From: Fusobacteriota bacterium
GTDB lineage: Bacteria > Bacillota > TC1
Direction of reading: 5' to 3'
DNA: 64,000 nt
Assembly: GCA_022615965.1 (NCBI GenBank)
Contig: JAKEGG010000007.1
Location: forward strand, 154,067 to 218,066
Shown here: positions 20,468 through 28,845 of the stretch, piece by piece
Position numbering within the stretch: position 1 is the first letter of the stretch
Layout: each line of letters begins with the position of its first letter
Translations under genes and position numbers: made by a program
The notes under the pieces: generated by a model
The model's database searches: none
What the model saw: the letters and a program-made list of their open reading frames with translations, nothing else
Told to the model about the DNA's origin: nothing

Positions 20468-20891
20468 TACTTAAAAGGAAGGAGTCAATAGCCAATAAGT
20501 AGCCTTTTAAGCCAAATCCAGCTACTTTGCCCTGTACCACAGGACTGACAACAGAAAGCTTTCTGAATTCTTCTCTAGCTTCAATATTGCTTATATGAAC
20601 TTCGATTACAGGTTTATAAACTGCTGCCAGACAATCTCTTAAGGAATAGCTATAGTGGGTAAGAGCTCCTGGATTGATTATATAGCCATCTACAGTATCT
20701 TGATTATCGTATAGATAATTGATTATCTCACCTTCAAGATTAGACTGATAGGTAATAATTTCAATGTTCTTTTTTTTCCCATATTCAAACCATAAAGCTT
20801 CTAAATCTTCTAGTGTTGTATTACCGTATATATTTCTTTCTCTTTGACCTAATGCATTAAGGTTAGGCCCATTAATTATAGCTATTTTCAT
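20460..20891 (-). CDS. aroQ: Type II 3-dehydroquinate dehydratase
   Basis: MKIAIINGPNLNALGQRE, INPGALTHYSYSLRD and EVHISN motifs; start corrected to 20891. Confidence 0.96.
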   Translation of the reverse strand: MKIAIINGPNLNALGQRERNIYGNTTLEDLEALWFEYGKKKNIEIITYQSNLEGEIINYLYDNQDTVDGYIINPGALTHYSYSLRDCLAAVYKPVIEVHISNIEAREEFRKLSVVSPVVQGKVAGFGLKGYLLAIDSFLLSNE

Positions 20892-20931
20892 TTTTATCCC
20901 CTTTAAAACATTATAGCATAAAATATACCAA

Positions 20932-22263
20932 TTAACTACCACTTAGAATTACATCTTTAACCAATAAAGAAGGGGCTCCCTTGGTTCCCTTATATTCAAA
21001 ATCACTGCCGATTTCAACAATTTGATTAAATATATCATTTAAATTCCCAGAAATAGTTACTCCTCTGAAACCATTACTGATTTTGCCATTTTTTATCACC
21101 AAACCAGATGCTCCTAGAGAAAATTCACCAGTAATTGGATTAGCCATATGCAACCCCATTAACTCCTTAACAATAATTCCCTGATCAAGATTGCTGATCC
21201 ATTTCTCTACCTTGCCATCACCAGCTTCAATGGACAGGCTATTATAGCCAATACCTGGAAAAGAGCTATAAGAACGGCTACAATTACCTGTAGTTTTAGT
21301 GTTGGATTTTTTGGCCATACTCAAGTTATATATACCTTTTTTAAAAACACCTTTATCGATAATAATATTATTCTGAGTTTTGGTACCTTCTCCATCAAAA
21401 CTTTTTTGACCAAGTACGCCTTCTTTTAAACCATCATCAACAATAGTAATTAAATCAGAAATAATTTTTTGACTTTCTTTATCCTTATACAGTGATTTTC
21501 CTTTAAAAAGATTTTCACCATTAAAAGAACTGCTTAACAAGCTTAGTAGATCTACAACGATTTCATTGTTAAGAATCACCATATATTTACCTGTTTCTAC
21601 TTGGTTAGCCCCTAACATTTCTTTGGCTTTTAAATATGCTTCATCACCTAATTTTCTTTGAAAAAGTTTATTGATATCTCGGTTATAATCATAGCTAAAT
21701 CCAGTTTCTTTTATACCCTTTTGTTCAATAGCTAAAGAAATAGCTGCAGCAGTATAGGCTCCTTTTTCTATTTTATCCAGTCCTCTGGTATTAATGATCT
21801 GTCGAGTATAGATAACTTCATCATAGGAACTGCTTTCAACCATCCCTTTAAGGTCACCTTGACCACTGCCCTGCTTTTCGATTTCCTTTAGATAACTTAA
21901 TTTTTCATTTAAGGGCATTTGAGCGATTTCATTGATTTCTTTCTCCATGATAATTCCATCATATTGCTCTTCAGAATTCAAATCTAAGGCTTCATCTTCA
22001 TCAAGATATTCAACGATACCCTTAGCTTTGTCAATATTATATTTTAATTCATCAAAGTCTAGGCTGGTGCCATAAACCAATGCTTGTTTTTTATTTTTTA
22101 TTGCTCTTATTCCTACTCCACTGGATTTTGACTCTTGAAATTTATCTATTTCTCCATTTCTAATTTCAATGCTTAATTCTTCACCAGCTTCAATATATAT
22201 TTCTAAGTCATCTAACTGACATTCTCTGCTGTATTTTAAGGCCTTATTAATATTATCCCTCAT
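20932..22263 (-). CDS. pmbA: TldD/PmbA family protein (PmbA/TldE-like subunit)
   Basis: SSGVGIRAI, MANPITGEFSLGASG motifs; lacks HExxxH; pairs with tldD. Confidence 0.9.
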   Translation of the reverse strand: MRDNINKALKYSRECQLDDLEIYIEAGEELSIEIRNGEIDKFQESKSSGVGIRAIKNKKQALVYGTSLDFDELKYNIDKAKGIVEYLDEDEALDLNSEEQYDGIIMEKEINEIAQMPLNEKLSYLKEIEKQGSGQGDLKGMVESSSYDEVIYTRQIINTRGLDKIEKGAYTAAAISLAIEQKGIKETGFSYDYNRDINKLFQRKLGDEAYLKAKEMLGANQVETGKYMVILNNEIVVDLLSLLSSSFNGENLFKGKSLYKDKESQKIISDLITIVDDGLKEGVLGQKSFDGEGTKTQNNIIIDKGVFKKGIYNLSMAKKSNTKTTGNCSRSYSSFPGIGYNSLSIEAGDGKVEKWISNLDQGIIVKELMGLHMANPITGEFSLGASGLVIKNGKISNGFRGVTISGNLNDIFNQIVEIGSDFEYKGTKGAPSLLVKDVILSGS

Positions 22264-23645
22264 TATTGCACACCTCCAACTACCAGCCCAGGTATTCTTA
22301 AGGTTGGCTGACCATCAGCCACTGGAACACCTTGTCCATCTTTACCACAGGTACCTAGAGAATAGCCAAAATCATCGCCAACCATATCAATTCTATTTAA
22401 TACATCAGGTCCATTGCCAATTAAAGTAGCTCCTTTAACTTGTTTATCCAACTTACCGTTTTTTATCAGATATCCCTCTGTAACTTCAAATACAAAGTCA
22501 CCATTAGCTGTATTAACTTGTCCTCCACCCATTTTATGAACATAAAGTCCATCTTCCACTGAAGTAATAATATTTTTGCTTTCATCATCTCCACTTTTAA
22601 TATAGGTATTGGTCATTCTGGTTATTGGCAATGCATGATATCCTTCTCTTCTGCCGTTTCCTGTCAAAGGTATCTTTAGTTCTTCAGCAGATAGTATATC
22701 AGTAATATAGCCTTTTAAGATACCGTTTTCTATCAGAACATTTTCTTTGGTTTTCGTGCCTTCATCATCAAAGTAGCCTGTACCATATCTACCCTTTATA
22801 GTCCCATCATCAATTACAGTTATCTTCTCTGAAGCAACTTTTTGACCAATTTTATCTGCATAAACTGACATGCCTTTTTTTACTATATCAGCTTCTAATC
22901 CATGCCCGCAAGCTTCATGCACCATAGTACCACCAGCATCACCAGATATTACAACTGGCATCGTCCCACTAGGAGCACCTTCCGCATTTAATAGATTTTC
23001 ACCTTTAGCAATAATATTTAATATGAAATCATCTAGATTTCTATTTTTAATAAATTGGTGATCTCCTAAGGCTCCGATAGCATCATATGAGCTTTGAATT
23101 TGTCCATCCTTTTCAAAAATACCCTGAGCAATCAACTTTACCCTTGGTCTAAAGTCTTTTATAAAGACTCCTTTTGAATTCATGATATAGATATCCTGAC
23201 TGCCTTGGCCATAATTGATCATTAATTGATTTAAATGAGAAACTTCTTTCCATGCAACTTGGTTCATATGTATAATCTGTTCTAGTTTTTCTTCAATAGA
23301 AGTATCAGCAGTGATTTTCCTATACAAATAACTATCATCTGCAGTAATCAAGTTAAAGCTCTGGTTTTTTTTTATATTTCCATCACTATTTTTATTCACT
23401 AGATCCTTTGCTATTTTATATAAAGAAGTTTCACTTAAATCTTCAGTAAAGGCAAAAAAAGTTTTTCCTTTACTGACAAATCTAATGCCTGCCCCTGTTT
23501 TTTTTCCACTTACTATTTTTTCTATCTTTTTGTTTTCCAAAGAGATCCCAAAGTTTTCTCTCTTTTCTAAGAAAATTTCTGCAAAGTCTCCACCACCAGA
23601 AATCAGGTAGTCTATAATTTTGCTCATAAGTTCTTTATCTATCAT
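22263..23645 (-). CDS. tldD: TldD family metalloprotease
   Basis: VHEACGHGLEAD (HExxxH) and GNGRREGYHALPITRMTNTYI motifs. Confidence 0.92.
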   Translation of the reverse strand: MIDKELMSKIIDYLISGGGDFAEIFLEKRENFGISLENKKIEKIVSGKKTGAGIRFVSKGKTFFAFTEDLSETSLYKIAKDLVNKNSDGNIKKNQSFNLITADDSYLYRKITADTSIEEKLEQIIHMNQVAWKEVSHLNQLMINYGQGSQDIYIMNSKGVFIKDFRPRVKLIAQGIFEKDGQIQSSYDAIGALGDHQFIKNRNLDDFILNIIAKGENLLNAEGAPSGTMPVVISGDAGGTMVHEACGHGLEADIVKKGMSVYADKIGQKVASEKITVIDDGTIKGRYGTGYFDDEGTKTKENVLIENGILKGYITDILSAEELKIPLTGNGRREGYHALPITRMTNTYIKSGDDESKNIITSVEDGLYVHKMGGGQVNTANGDFVFEVTEGYLIKNGKLDKQVKGATLIGNGPDVLNRIDMVGDDFGYSLGTCGKDGQGVPVADGQPTLRIPGLVVGGVQ

Positions 23646-23646
23646 G

Positions 23647-24165
23647 CTATATCTCCTTGTTTAACCATTTAAAGTATTCCAACTTAATTTCTTCTGCAAT
23701 CATGTTGGGAGTTTTATTGTTTACATCAATTTCTATGTTAGCCAGTTTATAGTAGGGTAGCCTTTGCTGGAATAAGGAATTTAGATCTTCACGACTTTTT
23801 TTCTTTGCTAATGGTCTTAAATTATTTTTTTTTATTCTCTTATATACCTCTTCAATATTTAAATTCAAAAATACAACAAAATTATTCTTCAACGCTATTT
23901 CTCTTATCTCTTGATTGAGAAATAGGCCCCCGCCTGTACTTATGATATTATTATTTCTATCCAGTAGTTTTTTGACAATTTCAATTTCTTTGGTTCTAAA
24001 ATATGCTTCACCCTTATTAGCAAATATTTCATTAATTGCTATTTTTTCTTCTTTTTCCACTAAAGTATCTACATCAAATAATGGGTAACTTAATATTTCC
24101 TTTAAACTTTTGCCAATAGTAGACTTACCTACGGCCATAAAACCAACTAAAACTATATTATTCAA
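23647..24165 (-). CDS. aroK: Shikimate kinase
   Basis: VGFMAVGKSTIGKSL, FDVDTLVE and ISTGGGLF motifs. Probable TTG start at 24165 behind GGAGG. Confidence 0.94.
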   Translation of the reverse strand: MNNIVLVGFMAVGKSTIGKSLKEILSYPLFDVDTLVEKEEKIAINEIFANKGEAYFRTKEIEIVKKLLDRNNNIISTGGGLFLNQEIREIALKNNFVVFLNLNIEEVYKRIKKNNLRPLAKKKSREDLNSLFQQRLPYYKLANIEIDVNNKTPNMIAEEIKLEYFKWLNKEI

Positions 24166-25009
24166 CCTGAGCCTCCAATATCTTTTTACCTGTTTCAAGC
24201 ATTTCTTCAGTGTTCTCTTCTAAACCAGTCCATATCTTAAAACTATGATAGCCTTGATAAACCAACATCTCTAAGCCACCTATAGCTATGTTTACTTTTT
24301 GACTGCATCTTGCTAAAAACTCTGTCATTATTGGATTATATACTATATCCACTACCACCTGACCAGGCTTTAATTTTTCATAAGGAAAAGATAATACACC
24401 TGGTATATTTTTCATACCAACAGGAGTGGTTTGGATAATTAGGTCATACTTTTCTATATCTAGATGATAGATATTCTCTAATTTAAAAAAAGTAGAATCC
24501 GTTAAATTTTCTACTTCACTTGAAAGCTCAAGCCCCTTGACTTCATTTCTTCCCGTAATATCTATATTGATAGGTCTTCCTTTGGCAATAAAAAGAGCTA
24601 TACCTCTGGCAGCTCCACCACTGCCAATTATCAATATCCTTTTATCATTGAACTGAAAACCATGGCGTTTTAAGGATTCTGCTAAGCCTAAACCATCTGT
24701 GTTATAACCAATCAGCTGTCCATCAACACATTTCACTGTGTTGACAGCACCTAGACCCAGACAAGTTTGATCAAGTTTATCTAAATATTTTATAATTTTT
24801 TCTTTATAGGGTATTGTAACATTAAAGCCTAGAATCTCACTTTTTTTATCTTTAACAGAATCAATGAATCCCCCTAATTTATCTTCCTCAATCTCCCATT
24901 TTTCATAGCTATAACAAATATTTAGTTTTTCCATACCTTTTAAGTGAAGTATTGGAGAAAGACTATGCCCAAGAGGTTTACCAATTATACCCAGCTTTGT
25001 TCTATTCAT
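24158..25009 (-). CDS. aroE: Shikimate dehydrogenase
   Basis: GIIGKPLGHSLSPILH, GFNVTIPYKE, GAVNTV and GSGGAARGIA motifs. Confidence 0.96.
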   Translation of the reverse strand: MNRTKLGIIGKPLGHSLSPILHLKGMEKLNICYSYEKWEIEEDKLGGFIDSVKDKKSEILGFNVTIPYKEKIIKYLDKLDQTCLGLGAVNTVKCVDGQLIGYNTDGLGLAESLKRHGFQFNDKRILIIGSGGAARGIALFIAKGRPINIDITGRNEVKGLELSSEVENLTDSTFFKLENIYHLDIEKYDLIIQTTPVGMKNIPGVLSFPYEKLKPGQVVVDIVYNPIMTEFLARCSQKVNIAIGGLEMLVYQGYHSFKIWTGLEENTEEMLETGKKILEAQVE

Positions 25010-25503
25010 TTCATTTCCTTCTTTTCCAGCTTCTTCTTTAAAAAAAATTCAATCAGTCGATAAAATTTAGTCATGATAAAATCACTTTTAGTTAGTGGTT
25101 CAACAAGAATACTTCTGATACCAGCAAGCTTGGAAGCCATCACATCAGTTAAAATCTGATCTCCTATCATTATTGCCTGATCCTTATTGCTATCTAAAAG
25201 TATCAAGGCATCTATCAATCCTTTTTTAAAGGGCTTTTTGGCCATGTAAATTACTGGTATACCCAAATTACCACTTATTATCTGAGCTCTTCTAGGGTAT
25301 GCATTTGACACTAAGCACAGCTTAAAATTATGGCTTTTCGCCATATTGATCCAGGTCACGATATCATCATCGGCAACTGTTGTTTTAAAAGGTACAAGTG
25401 TATTATCGATATCAAGCAATAACGTATTGATATCTAATTCATGTAACAAGCTAAAATTAATATCATATATTGTTTCCACATAATAGTCAGGTTTAATCAT
25501 CAT
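25006..25503 (-). CDS. YqeG family HAD IIIA-type phosphatase
   Basis: LLLDIDNTLVPF, VSNAYPRR and MIGDQILTDVMASKLAG motifs. Confidence 0.9.
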   Translation of the reverse strand: MMIKPDYYVETIYDINFSLLHELDINTLLLDIDNTLVPFKTTVADDDIVTWINMAKSHNFKLCLVSNAYPRRAQIISGNLGIPVIYMAKKPFKKGLIDALILLDSNKDQAIMIGDQILTDVMASKLAGIRSILVEPLTKSDFIMTKFYRLIEFFLKKKLEKKEMK

Positions 25504-26725
25504 AACTCCTTAATCTCAACAAAGATCCAGGCATAATATTTTTATTGCCATTTATATATAATATTTCTCTAGGATGAGGAGCAGACTCAACTTTCAAACC
25601 ATCCTTATTAATGATCTTTTCTACTTTTAATGTAAGGTTATCCCCTACAGGTGTTAAGATCTCCAAAATATCTCCAGTAAGAAATTTATTTCTTTGTTCA
25701 ATGGTTATTAATTCTTTCTCTGAATCATATTCCAACACCTTACCCACAAATTTGATGTTTTTTATAACATTATGTGGGTTATATTGCATCATTTCATCAT
25801 CTTTTTCTGGTAGATAAAAACCAGTAGTATAGTCTCTTTCACCAATTCCCTTTAACTCTTCCATTAAGCCTGGTATTATTCTTCCCAGGTCATCTCCGTT
25901 TAAGATAGCATCAGCTATTTGTCTATAGGCCTTAGTAACTGTTGCGACATAATGGATACTCTTCATTCTGCCCTCAATTTTTAAGCTAATAACTCCACTA
26001 TCAATAAAGTCTTTGATATATGGAAGCATACATAAATCCTTGGAGTTAAAGATATAGGTGCCTCGTTCATCTTCTTCTATCGGCATTGGGTCATCAAGTC
26101 TTTGTTTTTCTACAACATAATACTCCCATCTACAAGGATGAGTACAAGAACCACAATTAGCGCTTTTTCCTGTCATAAACATGCTGAGCATACATCTGCC
26201 AGAATAGGCCATACACATAGCTCCATGAACAAAAGCCTCTAATTCTACTTCTGAATTTTCTCTGATTTTTTTTATTTCATCTAAAGATACTTCTCTGCCT
26301 AAGACAACTCTCTCAATACCCTGTTCATGCCAGAAATTACATGATGGCCAGTTCAAAGTATTGCTTTGAGTACTTAAATGTATGGGAATACTAGGTGCAT
26401 ACTTCTTAGCTAAATAAATAACCCCTGTATCAGAAATTATGATTGCATCAACCTTTATCTTTTCTAATTCCTTTAAATAACTTATTATACCTTCGATGTC
26501 CTTATTATGGGGAAATATATTTAAAGCAACATAGAGTTTTTTATTTAATTTTATACTTATTTCTCTGGCAATCTTGATTTCCTCTATGGAAAAATTACCA
26601 GCTTTAGACCTTAGGCTAAATTCCTTACCTCCCACATATGCTGCATCAGCACCATAAAGATAAGCTGTTTCCAGCTTTTCAAGATTTCCAGCTGGAGACA
26701 ATATTTCTATTTTTTTCATTTTCAC
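25493..26725 (-). CDS. Peptidase U32 family protein
   Basis: LSPAGNLEKLETAYLYGADAAYVGG, EAFVHGAMCMAYSGRCMLS, cysteine cluster. Confidence 0.92.
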   Translation of the reverse strand: MKMKKIEILSPAGNLEKLETAYLYGADAAYVGGKEFSLRSKAGNFSIEEIKIAREISIKLNKKLYVALNIFPHNKDIEGIISYLKELEKIKVDAIIISDTGVIYLAKKYAPSIPIHLSTQSNTLNWPSCNFWHEQGIERVVLGREVSLDEIKKIRENSEVELEAFVHGAMCMAYSGRCMLSMFMTGKSANCGSCTHPCRWEYYVVEKQRLDDPMPIEEDERGTYIFNSKDLCMLPYIKDFIDSGVISLKIEGRMKSIHYVATVTKAYRQIADAILNGDDLGRIIPGLMEELKGIGERDYTTGFYLPEKDDEMMQYNPHNVIKNIKFVGKVLEYDSEKELITIEQRNKFLTGDILEILTPVGDNLTLKVEKIINKDGLKVESAPHPREILYINGNKNIMPGSLLRLRSYDD

Positions 26726-26728
26726 CTC

Positions 26729-27820
26729 TTAATAACCGTATTGTTGTTGTGCTTGTAGGTGTTCTTCATAGGTTTTAGAAAAATGATGGGAACCATCTCC
26801 TTTAGCCACAAAGAACAAAAATTCAGAACTTTCTGGATTTATTACTGCTTCTATGGATTTTAACCCAGGATTACAAATTGGTCCTGGGGTCAGACCAGTA
26901 TTTTTATATAGATTATATGGTGAATCTATTTGTGTTTCTTCTATGGTTACAACAGTAGCAAATTTTTCCCTTCCCAGGGCATATTGTATTGTTGCACAAG
27001 ATTCCAACTTCATATTTATCTTAAGCCTGTTATAAAAAACACCAGCTATTTTAGCTCTTTCAGAATCTAAAACAGCTTCTTTTTCTACTATTGATGCTAA
27101 AGTGAGCATTTCAAATGGTGAATAACCTTTGCCATTAGCACCTGATTTCAGCTTCTGCCATACCTGTTTATCAAATTCCGAAAGAAAAGTTTTTATAATG
27201 GTTTCATTACTAGCTTTTGCATCAAAATAGTAGGTCTCAGGATAGATGAAACCTTCCAGTTTATATCTCATTTGAGGAGATTTTTCAAAATCAAGAAATT
27301 CATAATCAAAATCACCTTCTTCAGCTAATTCTAAAAATCCAGCTTTATCTCCCAGTCCATTTTCTTCAAGTATAGTGGCAATCTGAGTTAAAACATAACC
27401 CTCAGGTATTGTGATTTTAATACCTTGATCAGTATTAGAGCCTTTTTCAAGTAATTGAGTCAGTTCTTTCAGTTCTATAGGTCTAGAAATCAGATAGCCC
27501 CCTGCTTTGAATTGTGAACTATCAGAAAATATTTTGCAATATATTTTAAATGCATTCTCTGATTTTATCACCTTATTTTCCTGAAGTATTTCTGCGATCT
27601 GATTTAATGATGCGCCTTCTTCGATAGTGATCATCACTTCTCCACTTTCTTTTGGTGGTGAAAAAGCTGAACAACTAGTTGTTAGCAAAGCTACAATAGC
27701 AAATAGCAATATAAAAATAAGGGCTATCTTTACATTGCTATTTTTTCTTTTTCTGGGTTTTGATCTTAAGCTTCTTTTACCAGTATTTAAGTTGTTATTA
27801 GTAATATATTTTTTCTTCAA
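26729..27820 (-). CDS. mltG: Endolytic transglycosylase MltG (YceG-like)
   Basis: Single N-terminal TM; LASIVEKEAVLDSERAKIAGVFYNRL, LESCATIQYALG and LTPGPICNPGLKSIEA motifs. Confidence 0.94.
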   Translation of the reverse strand: MKKKYITNNNLNTGKRSLRSKPRKRKNSNVKIALIFILLFAIVALLTTSCSAFSPPKESGEVMITIEEGASLNQIAEILQENKVIKSENAFKIYCKIFSDSSQFKAGGYLISRPIELKELTQLLEKGSNTDQGIKITIPEGYVLTQIATILEENGLGDKAGFLELAEEGDFDYEFLDFEKSPQMRYKLEGFIYPETYYFDAKASNETIIKTFLSEFDKQVWQKLKSGANGKGYSPFEMLTLASIVEKEAVLDSERAKIAGVFYNRLKINMKLESCATIQYALGREKFATVVTIEETQIDSPYNLYKNTGLTPGPICNPGLKSIEAVINPESSEFLFFVAKGDGSHHFSKTYEEHLQAQQQYGY

Positions 27821-27849
27821 TAGCTTACCTCTTCTTAAATGAAAATCTA

Positions 27850-28122
27850 TTAATCTTCTTCTGAGTATAGTTCCTCAATTGTTTTAGCAACATTTTCGTA
27901 TTCTTCGTCATCTTCGATAGTTATCAAAATTTCTTCATCACCTTCTTTGACAACTTTCATGATAACATAATAGTCTTCATTTTCACTTTCAATTTCCATT
28001 GGCATCAACATAGCATAAACACCTAATGTTTCAATTTCTACCATATCTACAATAATAAACTGATGTTCCAGACCCTCTTCATCTTTTAAAATCACGATAT
28101 CTTTATCTTCAATATTATCCAT
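27850..28122 (-). CDS. DUF1292 domain-containing protein
   Basis: Acidic ~90 aa protein in the conserved mltG/yqgF neighbourhood. Confidence 0.85.
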   Translation of the reverse strand: MDNIEDKDIVILKDEEGLEHQFIIVDMVEIETLGVYAMLMPMEIESENEDYYVIMKVVKEGDEEILITIEDDEEYENVAKTIEELYSEED

Positions 28123-28147
28123 TACTTTTTCCTCCTAAATTTTATTC

Positions 28148-28176
28148 ATTATATCATAATAATTGGTATCTGTCAT
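28148..28176 (-). promoter_or_regulatory. Candidate sigma-A promoter upstream of DUF1292-mltG operon
   Basis: ATGACA-N17-TATAAT on the minus strand. Confidence 0.5.
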
Positions 28177-28177
28177 A

Positions 28178-28585
28178 CTAAAATCTATCCAGATGTTTTT
28201 GTAGAATCAAGGTAGCTGCTAAAGCATCAATTTTACCTTTTCTTTTTTTTCTGCTAACATCACCTTCTAAAAGGATCCTTTCAGCCGAAACCGTAGTAAG
28301 CCTTTCATCTTCAAAGATAATTTCAATATTTGCGCCTACTTCATTTGCAAGGTTCTTAGCAAATTCCTCAACAATCACAGCTTTTTCCCCTTTTTGTCCA
28401 TTAAGAAGTAACGGTAAGCCGATGACTATATGTGATATGTTAAGTTCCTTGACTATGTTATTCAGGTTTGCCAATTTACTTTTATTGTTGATAATATACT
28501 TATAGCTGGTGGCAATGGTATTAGTTAGATCACTGACTGCCAGACCAATACGTTTTTCGCCATAATCTATACCTAAATATTTCAT
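28178..28585 (-). CDS. ruvX: Holliday junction resolvase-like YqgF/RuvX
   Basis: LGIDYGEKRIGLAVSD and FEDERLTTVSAE motifs. Confidence 0.95.
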   Translation of the reverse strand: MKYLGIDYGEKRIGLAVSDLTNTIATSYKYIINNKSKLANLNNIVKELNISHIVIGLPLLLNGQKGEKAVIVEEFAKNLANEVGANIEIIFEDERLTTVSAERILLEGDVSRKKRKGKIDALAATLILQKHLDRF

Positions 28586-28833
28586 TATTTTAAATATGTT
28601 TTCACCAGTTGTCTGACAATATCATCTCTGTCTATCTGATGTATTAAAGCTCTGGCATTATTGTAGCTGGTTATATAAGCCGGGTCACCTGATAATAGGT
28701 ATCCCGCTATCTGATTTATTGGATTATATCCTTTTTCTTCCAGCGATGAATAGACTTTGCTTAGAACATCCCTTATTTTTTGCTCTTCCAGCTCATCTCC
28801 TGTATACTTAACCGTGTTTTCCATTGAACTCAT
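28585..28833 (-). CDS. IreB family regulatory phosphoprotein
   Basis: EKGYNPINQIAGYLLSGDPAYITSYNNARALI signature; between alaS and yqgF. Confidence 0.93.
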   Translation of the reverse strand: MSSMENTVKYTGDELEEQKIRDVLSKVYSSLEEKGYNPINQIAGYLLSGDPAYITSYNNARALIHQIDRDDIVRQLVKTYLK

Positions 28834-28845
28834 AATACACCTCCA

